DNA from: Marthasterias glacialis
Lineage: Eukaryota > Echinodermata > Asteroidea > Forcipulatida > Asteriidae
Direction: 5' to 3'
DNA: 64,000 nucleotides
Assembly (NCBI GenBank): GCA_911728455.2
Contig: OU452223.1
Coordinates: 9,508,174-9,572,173 of the forward strand
Position 1 is the first letter of the stretch. Each line of letters opens with the position of its first letter. Positions 56,001-58,103 of the stretch are shown piece after piece. A program made the translations under genes and the position numbers. The notes below the pieces were generated by a model. That model saw only the letters and a list, made by a program, of their open reading frames with translations. It was not told the origin of the DNA and made no database searches.

Positions 56001-58103
56001 AGCCAGTCCTAGTCACGGAGAATGGAGGCAAAAAGGACCAGGCAGAGAACACTCTAAACACTGCCCTCATTGTCAGCTGCTCCGTGGGCGGAGGCATTTA
56101 CCTCTTGGTCATCCTCGGCGTGGCTGCTCACTGTCTGAAACGAAAGAAGTCCACGGGCATGGCGACACGACATCAACAAAAGTGAGCCAAAATTTCAGGA
56201 ATAAGATTCACTTTAAAAGGGAATATTCATAAAATTATGTTTTAGAGCAAAATTATTACTTTAATGCCTTTTCTGGAGAAAGTTTGGGGGAAGTCTCTAA
56301 GGGGAGTGGCATAACCCTCTTGTTAAAGGGTGAACACAACGTTGAACAATTAAACACTGTTTACAGATTTGCACATAACTTACACAGTATAACGATGGTC
56401 ATGGTGGCAAACTACCCTTGTGAAAATTTTTCCCTGCAGTGCAGTAGTTTTTGATAAAACCCAAAACCAAAACTCTATTTCTAAAACAGTAAAAAAAAAA
56501 CTTAATATTAAGGGTGTTTTTTTCTCACTATTCTCTTGTGACTCCAATGACCTACTGAGCCAAAATTTTCACAGGTTTGTTATTGCATTTGTTGGGTCAC
56601 ATTAGTGTGGATACTGATCTTGGACATTTACCAATGCTGTACAAATAAGTGCTGTACGCCATGCGCTATGTTTTAGTGCTATCCAAACAGACATGTTTAA
56701 AGATTTGATTGAGGTATTTTATTGCTTTCGAAGCTGGCTCAGTTATTTCAAAAATGAATGTCAAATGATTGACAAAACAATTTAAAATGTCCACAATTAT
56801 TACAGACAAACGTAAGGTAATTCATAACACATTCAAGATGCTATCATGTCATCTGTTTTCCCTGATTTATTGTATTAACCTTTGACCCCATTTTAGGAAC
56901 CAATCTCATGAATAAGGAGTTCCTGAAGACGATCAAAGCAAACTTATTGAAACAGAACCACCACAACTTCTGTGAAGAGTTTATGTACATAGTGTCTCTG
57001 CAAACCTCACTAGATTGTATGTCCACCATACAGAGTGATAATGAGTAAGATTTGAAACTTTGCATGGTGGGAATACAATCTAGTAAGTTTTGCGGAGACA
57101 CCATGTAATTATCTCTAATGAGTTGGTGTGGTTCTGAAAAGAACCGACGGTATAACAACTCGACGTTTCGATCAGTATACTCTGATCGTCTTCAAGACGA
57201 AGGTTTCTCCTGAAGACGATCAGAGTATACTGATCGAAACATCGAGTTGTTATACCATCGGTTTTTTTCAGAACCGTACCAACTCATTAGAATGATAATA
57301 AATGGGCACAAAATTCCCATACAAAACATAAACCCGTTTTTGTGTTCACTATAACATGACCAAATGTGATGCATTTAAAGGTCCTAAAAATAAAGTATGC
57401 CTATTATAGTATATCTTTAATTTTTTCACATTTTTTACATGCGTATTAATTGTAAAAATAACGATTTCTAAAATTAGGGGGTTGCCGTGCTCCGCCCACC
57501 CTTCCTCATTAACATAAAATCTGTGACGTAGAAAGTGGAACGGCTGACCAGGGCCATGTGTGTGTGACAATAGCATACAATGCATTGTTGACCACTCGGC
57601 ACCAGAGCCGTCTTCGAAATGTTTTACCACAGCCTACGTCATGGATCATTGCGCACTCAAATGGCACACATTTTTGGGGCTCAATTAAAGTGTATTAACG
57701 CATAACAGACACATCAAAATAGTCAGTACTATGTTTTGTTAATTTCAAACCATATATTAAGCCACAAAAATGTTCCGTGACAAAAAACCTCTTCATGGGC
57801 CCTTTAAGGTTGATTGTGCATCCTTTTTGGTGAGTCTGGTGAAAACTAAAAGACGTGAGTGATGTTTGAAGCTTTGCATGGTGTGAATAATAGGAAGTAA
57901 TACAAGAGAGAGAGCCCAGACTCCTTGCTAATGAGATTTACACATGGTTGTACCCGCAAGTTTAAAAGAATGGGAATTATTTATTTACTCCTGTTAAATT
58001 TTTTTTTTTTAACTTTCCCTTTTAAAAGATTAATCGATAAGGATGTTTGTTTCCAAATTCCAGTGGTAAGATCAATGAAGAATTTGAAATGGAGGAGCAC
58101 TAG
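22988..58103 (+). CDS. HYR/EGF/SEA-like type I transmembrane protein (26 exons, complete)
   Basis: Predicted 1211-residue cell-surface protein of unknown name. Exons: 22988-23084, 23964-24176, 24500-24616, 25591-25701, 27786-28025, 30833-31063, 31183-31284, 32424-32534, 33344-33574, 34324-34422, 35994-36083, 36652-36759, 38431-38526, 39731-39823, 40335-40442, 40884-41123, 42491-42739, 43833-43970, 44548-44667, 44901-44951, 46379-46503, 48919-48986, 50165-50337, 51700-51871, 55969-56181, 58064-58103. The summed coding length is 3636 bases, a whole number of codons, with no stop. Layout: signal peptide 1-25, six HYR domains (33-103, 180-259, 260-336, 408-484, 683-762, 763-845), ten short EGF-like modules, one canonical-like EGF (846-891), a calcium-binding EGF (892-931), SEA-like 949-1070, Cys-rich stalk to 1140, transmembrane about 1159-1182, acidic tail. 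HYR is an immunoglobulin-like fold linked to cell adhesion (hyalin, some sushi proteins). Adhesion or matrix-receptor function is inference. Several NxS/T sites suggest glycosylation. Confidence 0.85.
23085..23963. other. Intron 1 of the second gene
   Basis: No recognised element apart from a GTTT microsatellite (23906-23952) directly before the exon 2 acceptor, which merges into its polypyrimidine tract. Confidence 0.55.
23964..24176 (+). CDS. Exon 2: HYR domain 1
   Basis: One HYR module: VIKTCPGNVY...AEWKIPVAEDDNG...VECDHPP...TEVVCTAADSAGNTATCIFSVFV. The CP...(W)...D-D/N-G...C...V-C-A-D-AGN...C-F-V pattern defines HYR. Acceptor CTCTGCAG, donor GTGG|GTCAGT, phase 1 both ends. Confidence 0.9.
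24500..24616 (+). CDS. Exon 3: compact EGF-like module A1
   Basis: Six cysteines with spacing 8-1-9-1-8, closing with CQDGFSGLNC. The last two cysteines follow EGF practice, while cysteines 2 and 3 are separated by one residue. Acceptor ATACCAG, donor CAAT|GTAAGC, phase 1 both ends. Confidence 0.87.
24617..25070. other. Intron 3 (left part), no recognised feature
   Basis: AT-rich, no repeat copy recognised. Confidence 0.45.
25071..25350. mobile_element. hAT-like MITE with long purine tract
   Basis: Ends CAGCCATAGGCGTA and TACGCCTATGCTG are near-inverse complements, resembling the element at 5909-6109. The interior has C8 followed by about 120 bases of A-rich purine (25119-25245), which creates spurious Lys- and Phe-rich open frames. 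Confidence 0.6.
25591..25701 (+). CDS. Exon 4: compact EGF-like module A2
   Basis: Six cysteines, spacing 8-1-5-1-8, ending CLAGFKGESC. Acceptor CTCCTCAG at 25581-25590; donor TTAG|GTTTGT. The junction codon with exon 3 is TAT. The upstream open frame from 25521 is intronic. Confidence 0.85.
   Translation: MKTRANAVRLMTRHLAIAPAGLHAAVLLDSKENPVS
25982..26101. mobile_element. 120-bp near-perfect hairpin element
   Basis: Left arm TAGACCCAGTAACTGGGGCG, CTGTA, then GAGATTTTGACATT; the right arm is its inverse, ending CGCCCCAGTTACTGGGTCTA. Arms of about 50 bases differ at only a few positions, and TA may be the target duplication. Confidence 0.88.
26515..27060. mobile_element. Large foldback element, arms of about 260 bp
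   Basis: Blocks on the left such as AAAGGTTTGGTGAATTCCTT, CTTTAGGAACACCCACAAAA, ATAGGTCACTTGCTGACATG reappear inverted on the right (GTCAGCAAGTGACCTATTTT, GTGGGCATTCCTAAAGACC, AATTCACCAAACCTTTC). Centre of symmetry near 26787. No coding sequence. Confidence 0.85.
27061..27785. other. Intron 4 (right part), tRNA-like SINE piece and a GC-tract remnant
   Basis: At 27270-27350 a tRNA-like head (TGGCCTAGTTGGTA and GGTTCAAATCCCGCCCCAGT) resembles 51549-51590. A G/C-tract remnant with GTAGCGCTGCCACTG lies at 27590-27675 and may be a MITE end. Confidence 0.5.
27786..28025 (+). CDS. Exon 5: HYR domain 2
   Basis: HYR module VPDIICPEDVYTNEESSVVT, WQNNATDNDGPPVIQCNPPA, GSLFERNYT..., VACSAQDAAGNKGECSFKVT. 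Three potential N-glycosylation sites (NAT, NYT, NTT). Phase 1 both ends; donor ATTG|GTAAGC. Confidence 0.92.
28239..28452. mobile_element. 214-bp MITE with 28-bp terminal inverted repeats
   Basis: Ends GGCCATGTCACACGGGGCAA and TTGCCCTGTGTGACATGGTC, continuing inward TTTACAGG and CCTGTAAA. Single copy in the window. Confidence 0.85.
28453..29089. other. Intron 5, no recognised feature
   Basis: AT-rich; no exon or repeat copy recognised. Confidence 0.45.
29090..30105 (-). mobile_element. CR1/L2-type LINE, degenerate 5' part with endonuclease
   Basis: Minus-strand open pieces, shifted between frames, read as the start of a non-LTR retrotransposon: MTSVRRK...YSRTQLGSLRSKCNLPNS at 30103-29915, RRGCRGGKR-like at about 29937, then MSFDVRSFLPKLDEI...ETWLNDS...YRKDRNHFGGGVAVFV (29794-29471) and MGDLNADFL...LTQDSSTFIDQVWTNQPS (29364-29092). 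These are the APE endonuclease blocks. Frameshifts and a missing segment make it inactive; no reverse transcriptase is present. Confidence 0.85.
30106..30832. other. Intron 5 (right part) with a small inverted repeat
   Basis: A short hairpin-like set at 30588-30645 repeats CCACACTGTG and CACAGTGTGG-type words. Nothing else recognised. Confidence 0.5.
30833..31063 (+). CDS. Exon 6: HYR domain 3
   Basis: HYR module with PGCPGNIYTSNATLDWPLD, VDNSHPSLEVTCDPQPG, VVCSAKDAAGNMAGKNC, TFQVFL. Follows HYR 2 directly with no EGF between. Acceptor TTCTTCCAG, donor CTCG|GTAAGT, phase 1 both ends. Confidence 0.91.
31183..31284 (+). CDS. Exon 7: compact EGF-like module A3, GC donor
   Basis: Six cysteines spaced 6-1-6-1-8 (CMVGYSGLDC at the end). 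The only exit that keeps phase 1 is AAAG|GCAAGA at 31285, a GC-AG intron. Reading on would add a few residues and hit a stop at 31305, so an intron is required here. Acceptor ATTCACAG. Confidence 0.82.
31285..32423. other. Intron 7 (GC-AG), no recognised element
   Basis: Starts GCAAGA and ends TTTAACAG. AT-rich; around 32090-32190 there is a diverged tRNA-SINE-like stretch but no clear boundaries. Confidence 0.5.
32424..32534 (+). CDS. Exon 8: compact EGF-like module A4
   Basis: Six cysteines spaced 9-1-4-1-8, ending CKDGFKGSSC. Acceptor TTTTAACAG; donor TTGG|GTTTGT, the same donor hexamer as exon 4, in keeping with descent of the two exons from a common duplicate. Confidence 0.87.
32828..33170 (-). 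mobile_element. AACCAGTTG-family MITE, internally deleted
   Basis: Begins TTAACCAGTTG and ends CAACTGGTTA; carries CAAATGTTTCCCCTGCCTGG, GAGTCGAGAAACAAAATGGA-like and GATTCCGGCAGTTCC blocks in reverse relative to 35218-35860, without the central 300 bases. Confidence 0.83.
33344..33574 (+). CDS. Exon 9: HYR domain 4
   Basis: HYR module with APVLHNCPFGIVYSL, MWTEDNDDPSPEMSCYPEEG, EVTCMAQDLAGNKVSSCGFP. Acceptor CATCTTGCAG, donor AGAA|GTAAGT. Phase 1 both ends. Confidence 0.91.
33678..33863 (+). mobile_element. TCCATTAAGCCCC-family MITE, truncated
   Basis: GACCGTTCCATTAAGCCCCT, GACCAATCACAGCCTTGGC, AAAGTCCGAC, AAATCCCATTGGATGATG and CAGTGTGGCATTGAAG match the copy at 17942-18192. The right third is missing and a hairpin begins at its end. 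Confidence 0.8.
33864..33930. repeat. Perfect 27-bp inverted repeat, 13-base loop
   Basis: GTATTGGAAGTTGACAAACT + AGTTCCC is matched exactly by GGGAACTAGTTTGTCAACTT + CCAATAC. It abuts the broken end of the MITE copy, so it may be a later insertion or a by-product of its truncation. Confidence 0.9.
34324..34422 (+). CDS. Exon 10: compact EGF-like module A5
   Basis: Six cysteines spaced 6-1-5-1-8, ending CVYGYLGPLC. Acceptor TTCTCCAG, donor CAAG|GTAAGT; the junction codon is ATG. Confidence 0.87.
34560..34980 (-). mobile_element. SINE family 1 copy, full length
   Basis: Reverse-strand copy from the ATT-type microsatellite tail and GCGCTTTATCACACCCGATGG, through CACCATGTAACGG, TTTGCGATAAGTG and TACGGCTTTACGTCCCATCC, to the tRNA-like head ending in GGCCACTACCTC. 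It is the reference copy for spotting the insertion at 7571. Confidence 0.85.
35218..35860 (+). mobile_element. AACCAGTTG-family MITE, full-length copy
   Basis: 643 bp from TAACCAGTTGCCG to CAACTGGTCA, the terminal inverted repeats. No open frame of its own. Five further partial copies are at 2675, 3899, 32828, 39848 and 47338. Confidence 0.85.
35994..36083 (+). CDS. Exon 11: EGF-like module B1
   Basis: Six cysteines spaced 2-10-1-1-8: DCRSCKNGG...LCECECPALYDGVVC. This C-x-C-x-C triplet with an NGG motif differs from the type A modules. Acceptor ATCCACAG, donor TCAG|GTAAGA. Confidence 0.87.
36084..36651. other. Intron 11, no recognised feature
   Basis: Ordinary AT-rich intron; nothing recognised. 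Confidence 0.45.
36652..36759 (+). CDS. Exon 12: EGF-like module B2
   Basis: Six cysteines spaced 7-10-1-1-8, with CLNGGTF and CQEGWTGKYC. Acceptor TTTTTTGCAG, donor TTAA|GTGAGT, phase 1 both ends. Confidence 0.88.
36958..37013 (-). repeat. Penelope-like element fragment
   Basis: ATCTACTGTATATAGCAAAG and AATCATGTGGTGTTACCGCA are the reverse of a block at 52722-52770, next to the Penelope-like fragment there. Confidence 0.65.
37081..37600 (+). repeat. Tandem duplication, one copy interrupted by a MITE
   Basis: Unit 1 (37081-37418) and unit 2 (from about 37419) share TCATATCTC, CAATGTTGGCT, GGTCTGC, CTCCAGTTGGGATTAACAAC and ATTTTGG blocks. Unit 1 contains the MITE at 37120-37270; unit 2 reads straight across the site. 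Confidence 0.85.
37120..37270 (-). mobile_element. AGACCGTTCCGG-family MITE, copy 3
   Basis: ATAGACCGTTCCTGCTTCGG at the left and GGCCGGAACGGTCTAT at the right; reads as the reverse of copies 1 and 2 (GGTCACATGACCAAAAGGCG, GATCCAATTGGTCAATG). Confidence 0.87.
37847..38029 (+). mobile_element. GGGCCCAATTTCAT-family MITE
   Basis: Begins GGGCCCAGTGCAATTTCATA, contains GCAGGATACCAGTTACAAAT and ends GCTCTATGAAATTGGCCCC. Confidence 0.82.
38030..38430. other. Intron 12 (right part), no recognised feature
   Basis: No repeat copy or exon recognised up to the exon 13 acceptor. Confidence 0.45.
38431..38526 (+). CDS. Exon 13: compact EGF-like module A6
   Basis: Six cysteines spaced 6-1-4-1-8, ending CNSVYEGPNC. 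Acceptor CCCACAATTAG, donor GAAA|GTAGGT. Confidence 0.86.
38650..38890 (-). mobile_element. LINE 3' coding remnant (C-terminal tail of a reverse transcriptase ORF)
   Basis: Minus-strand reading RTRKRGRKERRWRDELRTYN then GIAWQQTAEDRG and GEEAFLLQW matches the pattern RGRPxxRWxD...W...AxDRxxW...GEAxxxQW found at the C-terminus of several non-LTR retrotransposon ORFs. Only this tail is present. Confidence 0.7.
38890..39404. other. Intron 13 (middle), no recognised feature
   Basis: Contains a GATT microsatellite (39140-39195); otherwise nothing recognised. Confidence 0.5.
39405..39560 (-). repeat. Dispersed repeat, copy 2
   Basis: Reverse complement of 1358-1543; includes AAGGCCACTCGAGGTGTGGG and AAATGAATCCGTTGCAAAAC. 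Confidence 0.75.
39731..39823 (+). CDS. Exon 14: EGF-like module B3
   Basis: Six cysteines spaced 2-11-1-1-8: MCKPCQHGGW...TCECQCPGYYQPPLC. Acceptor CTTGTTTCAG, donor CAAG|GTAATG. A MITE remnant starts about 25 bases after the donor. Confidence 0.87.
39848..40108 (-). mobile_element. AACCAGTTG-family MITE, truncated
   Basis: Starts inside the family at CGTGTTTAGTTCCACTCC and runs through TTTGACATTTTCTCAGTCGA to GGCAACTGGTTG. It begins 25 bases after the exon 14 donor. Confidence 0.8.
40335..40442 (+). CDS. Exon 15: EGF-like module B4
   Basis: Six cysteines spaced 6-10-1-1-8 with CLNDGVF and CKDGWTGANC. Closely resembles exon 12. Acceptor CATAATAG, donor CCAG|GTAAAC. Confidence 0.88.
40443..40883. 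other. Intron 15, no recognised feature
   Basis: AT-rich; nothing beyond splice sites. Confidence 0.45.
40884..41123 (+). CDS. Exon 16: HYR domain 5
   Basis: HYR module: SLCPKDIIKSLDEGSEVVAV, SWVVPVTDDGTGMPAAVVCN, PPSGSEFQEGVSEVTCSVTN, then SSCTFNVFI. The usual AGN is replaced by ATS, a small departure from the other copies. Donor ATAG|GTAAGA. Confidence 0.91.
41165..41440 (+). mobile_element. Chimeric SINE with 5S-like head and family 1 tail
   Basis: The first 90 bases carry a tRNA A-box-like TTAGCTCAGTGG, then GAGCATGGATGGGAGACC, which resembles the 3' domain of 5S rRNA, and TTGCCTGGGA. From about 41320 (ACTGTAGGTCC, TGTAATGCACATAAAA, GAAAGAGAAGGGGCTT, GGCTGCAGAATGC) it matches the body of SINE family 1. 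Confidence 0.65.
41441..42490. other. Intron 16 (right part), mostly featureless
   Basis: At 42255-42340 a short reverse SINE family 1 tail (ATATGCAGTTCTTATAAAGG, TTTATCACACTTGGCGGG). The rest is AT-rich with no recognised feature. Confidence 0.55.
42491..42739 (+). CDS. Exon 17: HYR domain 6
   Basis: HYR module: EPVLTCPSSISVHHQRWRQT, VAWETVPANDDVSGSVPVSC, IPPSGSVFDLGETAVVCSAF, DDAMNMGSCQFTVEI. The AGN position reads AMN. Acceptor TGCAACAG, donor AGAA|GTAAGT. Confidence 0.92.
42868..43245 (-). mobile_element. CR1/L2-type LINE 3' end remnant A
   Basis: On the minus strand SELLRPHHPPRSFRSSS, then in a shifted frame YGSKAFSHASPKLWNALPS, the usual C-terminus of L2/CR1 reverse transcriptases, followed by a non-coding tail with GTGCATTGAGATTTCCCTTG that is duplicated (about 42870 and 42970). 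Frameshifted and dead. Confidence 0.75.
43246..43832. other. Intron 17 (right part), no recognised feature
   Basis: AT-rich; no repeat copy recognised. Confidence 0.45.
43833..43970 (+). CDS. Exon 18: EGF-like module
   Basis: Six cysteines spaced 2-8-10-1-10, close to canonical EGF spacing (CWKC...C...YVCYCPPGFTN...C), with a DDDEDD acidic insert and NSS and NDS glycosylation sites. Acceptor TATTTCCAG, donor GAAG|GTAGGG. Confidence 0.86.
43986..44110 (+). mobile_element. SINE family 2 head fragment
   Basis: CGTGGTGGATTCTTCCCCGT, B box GGTTCGGATCC, then CATGTTGATTGGCTTTCAGT and TTGCGTGGGTTTCCCC. Inserted 16 bases after the exon 18 donor. Confidence 0.7.
44155..44515 (-). mobile_element. CR1/L2-type LINE 3' end remnant B
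   Basis: Minus-strand TARYGQRAFVKAAPAIW then PHSIKLNLFEIFKRELKSHL is the reverse transcriptase C-terminal pattern (YGxRAFxxAAPxxWNxLPxSI...FKxxLKxxL). The short tail has GGCGCCTTGATAGGG and ATATAAGTCAATATTAT. Confidence 0.82.
44548..44667 (+). CDS. Exon 19: calcium-binding EGF domain
   Basis: DIDECADMQLCDDGATCTNI then RGSYQCECNKG. The DxDEC start and the C-x-N-x(4)-Y/F-x-C hydroxylation-type consensus mark it as calcium-binding EGF. Acceptor ATGGCAG, donor AGAG|GTATGA. Confidence 0.93.
44901..44951 (+). CDS. Exon 20: short linker
   Basis: Seventeen residues, EYPHTMHPDIPKPTGNQ, Pro/His-rich, between calcium-binding EGF and SEA-like domain. Strong sites (TCTCACAG and CAGC|GTAAGT). Phase 1 both ends, so it could be skipped in frame. 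Confidence 0.8.
44952..45526. other. Intron 20 (left part)
   Basis: Contains an inverted pair AGAAGTGTTGGTTCTGA (45321) and CAGAACCAACACTTCT (45375), similar to the GGTTCTGAAAAGAACC motif of the Penelope-like fragment at 57121. Otherwise featureless. Confidence 0.5.
45527..45765 (+). mobile_element. SINE family 2 copy
   Basis: GGTTGGCCCAGTGG head, degraded B box, AGTCCCTACCGGATTTTGTG, CATCATCGTCTCTACAAAGG, TATCTTCAGGCCTACGGGTC, GCTAGGAGCTTTTGAGGGTC. Confidence 0.8.
45979..46317 (+). mobile_element. SINE family 1 copy with intact pol III boxes and variant tail
   Basis: A box TGGCCGAGTGG (45987-45997) and B box GGTTCGAGTCC (46044-46054) at tRNA spacing, then CATGACACTTGTGTCCTTGA. The 3' part (CTCTACCAGCCAGGC, TAGCCCACACCTCGAGTGG) differs from copies at 34560 and 50943 and matches the dispersed repeat at 1358. 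Confidence 0.82.
46379..46503 (+). CDS. Exon 21: SEA-like domain, part 1
   Basis: Encodes PPLEKKFAIDVAIAEESLYG, CDWRVNQMTTSCKK, LLNAFKIN: a strand (FAIDVAI) then a helix, as at the start of a SEA fold. Acceptor TGTTTTAG, donor AAC|GTGAGC. Phase 0 out, the first break from the phase-1 rule. A SINE ends about 60 bases upstream. Confidence 0.83.
46504..47337. other. Intron 21 (left part) with a short degenerate array
   Basis: At 46590-46705 the word AATTTCACAAAGCACT recurs four or five times at irregular spacing. An ATTT microsatellite lies at 46840-46865. Nothing else recognised. Confidence 0.5.
47338..47569 (+). mobile_element. AACCAGTTG-family MITE, 3' part
   Basis: From AGGGATTTCACAAAAACCAC through CGAAATTACACAATGGC and GTTTCCAGGCAGGGGAAACG to CAACTGGTTA. 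Confidence 0.78.
47570..48097. other. Intron 21 (middle), no recognised feature
   Basis: No exon or repeat copy recognised. Confidence 0.45.
48098..48262 (+). mobile_element. SINE family 3, tRNA head and poly-A end
   Basis: A box TGGTCTAGTGG (48109-48119), B box GGTTCGAATCC (48153-48163), a 75-base unrelated body with CGGTGCTT and CATCGGTGTAG, and a run of A at 48251-48260. The acceptor stem does not pair well, so it is a SINE rather than a functional tRNA. Confidence 0.75.
48428..48873. mobile_element. TCCATTAAGCCCC-family MITE, long diverged copy
   Basis: Left end AGACTGATCCATAAGCCCTG, right end GGCAGGGTTTAATGGATCG. The right interior (GATGGGATTTTAACGTG, GTCGGACTTTCAGTGGC, AAGCTGTGATCAGTCAA) is the inverse of the canonical left interior. 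About 200 bp longer than the copy at 17942. Confidence 0.7.
48919..48986 (+). CDS. Exon 22: SEA-like domain, part 2
   Basis: Encodes VWKKYQLFSSSLSRIDVDQY then DM, phase 2 out at ATGGC|GTAAGT. It joins exon 23 to make RIDVDQYDMAGGSIPHTVVYDY, the central strand, turn and strand of a SEA domain. Confidence 0.78.
48987..50164. other. Intron 22, no accepted exon
   Basis: A tempting exon-like stretch at 49572-49680 was rejected because it does not fit the phase. The remainder is AT-rich with a small CATTGGGAT/CCAATGTTCC inverted pair around 49863-49990. Confidence 0.5.
50165..50337 (+). CDS. Exon 23: SEA-like domain, part 3, with GGSI site
   Basis: Begins with one base completing GCG, then GGSIPHTVVYDYSKMSENDR and a helix SAQEFYEQTLAADIAAGRLG. 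The glycine-serine turn between the central strands (residues 1014-1016) sits where many SEA domains self-cleave at G|S. Acceptor CTTTTCAAAG, donor CAGG|GTAAGA. Confidence 0.8.
50338..50942. other. Intron 23 (left part), no recognised feature
   Basis: AT-rich; nothing recognised. Confidence 0.45.
50943..51436 (+). mobile_element. SINE family 1 copy split by a nested MITE
   Basis: Head TGTGTCGTTGCCGAGCGGTC to 50986, interruption, then CTGGTGTTTCTGATCAGCAG, the B-box region GGTTTGAGTCC, TTGACACTTGTGTCC, GAAGGGGTTTGCCCC and AGCACCATGTAAACC. The two halves join cleanly once the insert is removed. Confidence 0.85.
50987..51181 (+). mobile_element. GGGCCCAATTTCAT-family MITE nested in a SINE
   Basis: GGGCCCAATTTCATAGAGCT at the left and AGCTCTATGAAATTGGGCCC at the right are exact inverses. 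Flanking CTG on both sides is consistent with a 3-bp target duplication in the SINE. Confidence 0.88.
51700..51871 (+). CDS. Exon 24: Cys-rich stalk and start of EGF-like module
   Basis: Encodes DLTNLCGSIPPTCEDGYSL, then NGTCYYTCESLCMTGYCNSG and SCIHNPPYQPRC. The last part opens an EGF-like module finished in exon 25 (spacing 4-4-9-1-8). Acceptor CCTCGATAG is pyrimidine-poor, donor GCAG|GTTAGT; phase fit is exact. Confidence 0.78.
51987..52245 (+). mobile_element. SINE family 1 copy
   Basis: ATGTCGTGGCTGAGCAGTCT head, B-box-like GGTTTCAAATCC, TCGACACTTGTGTCC, CCATAATTGCTTTGTCCTTC, AGATGGGACGTTAAGCTGTA, then TTACCCCGGTGTTTCTGG. Followed by a short SINE family 2 tail (52254-52333). Confidence 0.8.
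52545..52672 (-). mobile_element. SINE family 1 head fragment
   Basis: Reverse orientation: AGCAATTATGGTTCAGTC, TGGAATCGAACCCCCATTCT (B box), GACTGCTCGGCCACGACACA (A box). Confidence 0.8.
52715..53460 (-). mobile_element. Penelope-like element fragment with hammerhead motif
   Basis: Read on the minus strand it has TCTCCTGATGATGACTAGAG, then AGCAGGCTAGTCGAAACGTT, the phrase typical of Penelope-like terminal repeats, followed by GTTCTTTTCAGAAC and ATGGTGTTACCGCAAACC. The GTTCTTTTCAGAAC and ATGGTGT...CCGCAAA blocks recur at 57290-56990. No reverse transcriptase or GIY-YIG domain is recognisable, so this is an end fragment. Confidence 0.7.
52973..53016 (-). ncRNA. Hammerhead ribozyme motif (Penelope type), core intact
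   Basis: On the minus strand: stem I GTCTC, core CTGATGA, stem II GACTAG-AGCAGG-CTAGTC, core GAAA, minimal stem III C-GTT, then GAGAC closing stem I. All core residues of CUGANGA...GAAA...UH are present. Very short stem III is typical of hammerheads in Penelope-like elements (established for the family). Confidence 0.72.
53461..53836. other. Intron 24, no recognised feature
   Basis: Possible continuation of the Penelope-like fragment, but no diagnostic motif. Confidence 0.4.
53837..54190 (+). repeat. Two-copy tandem repeat, 177-bp period
   Basis: TTTCAAACATCGTGCTCTTG at 53837 recurs as TTTCAGACGTCGGACTCTTG at 54014, and again as a start at 54191. Each unit also has internal AATAGCGCGGCATTGGCG and AATAGCACGGCAGGGCCTG, so it may be a higher-order repeat. 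Confidence 0.88.
54317..54513 (+). mobile_element. GGGCCCAATTTCAT-family MITE
   Basis: TACAATTTCATAGAGCTGCT to GTATGAAATTGGGCCC, with AATAAGCAGGATACCAGTCA inside. A partial second copy follows at 54525-54673. Confidence 0.83.
54525..54673 (+). mobile_element. GGGCCCAATTTCAT-family MITE, partial
   Basis: AAGCAAAAATAAGCAGCATA, CCAGTCACATA, GTGACATGGTGTTTTAGCTG and TAAGCAGCTTGATGAA follow the family order with both ends eroded. Confidence 0.7.
54674..55968. other. Intron 24 (right part)
   Basis: Mostly featureless. At 55700-55800 there is a reverse SINE family 1 head fragment (GTCATGACCGCGATTCGAAC). No exon recognised. Confidence 0.5.
55969..56181 (+). CDS. Exon 25: end of EGF-like module, transmembrane helix, cytoplasmic start
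   Basis: RCPSNTDGPQCEP completes the EGF-like module; then a charged juxtamembrane stretch, the helix NTALIVSCSVGGGIYLLVIL plus GVAAHC, and the basic stop-transfer LKRKKS. Exit is at AAAA|GTGAGC (56182); without splicing the frame stops at a TGA at 56183-56185 that lies inside the donor. Type I topology follows from the signal peptide. Confidence 0.88.
56182..56989. other. Intron 25 (left part)
   Basis: Begins with the donor GTGAGC that overlaps a TGA. AT-rich, no repeat family recognised until the Penelope-like foldback. Confidence 0.45.
57159..57197 (-). ncRNA. Hammerhead ribozyme remnant, first core base changed
   Basis: Minus strand reads TTGAAGA-C-GATCAG-AGTATA-CTGATC-GAAA-C-GTC-GAG. 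The expected CUGANGA core begins with U instead of C, a position needed for catalysis, so this copy is probably inactive. Confidence 0.65.
57207..57246 (+). ncRNA. Hammerhead ribozyme motif, core intact
   Basis: Plus strand CTC-CTGAAGA-C-GATCAG-AGTATA-CTGATC-GAAA-C-ATC-GAG. Core CUGANGA and GAAA present, stem II six perfect pairs, stem I only three to four pairs here. Oriented head-on to the remnant at 57159-57197. Confidence 0.65.
57291..58063. other. Intron 25 (right part)
   Basis: Ends of a possible element, TTTAAAGGTCCT (57373) and GGGCCCTTTAAGG (57798), hint at another TTAA-type insertion but the inverted match is short. No exon before 58064. Confidence 0.4.
58064..58103 (+). CDS. Exon 26: terminal exon, acidic cytoplasmic tail
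   Basis: Acceptor TTCCAAATTCCAG at 58051-58063, phase-correct with exon 25. Adds NGKINEEFEMEEH and stops at TAG (58101-58103). The hydrophilic acidic end after a Lys-rich stretch looks like a genuine cytoplasmic tail. The alternative is termination at 56185. Confidence 0.6.

Larger units (their letters stand above)
56990..57290. mobile_element. Penelope-like terminal repeat foldback
   Basis: Two inverted pairs: CTAGATTGTATGTCCACCAT with ATGGTGGGAATACAATCTAG (57010-57080), and GAACCGACGGTATAACAACT with AGTTGTTATACCATCGGTTT around an inverted pair of hammerhead sequences. Shares GTTCTGAAAAGAACC and ACACCATGTAATTAT with 52715-53460. Confidence 0.72.
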
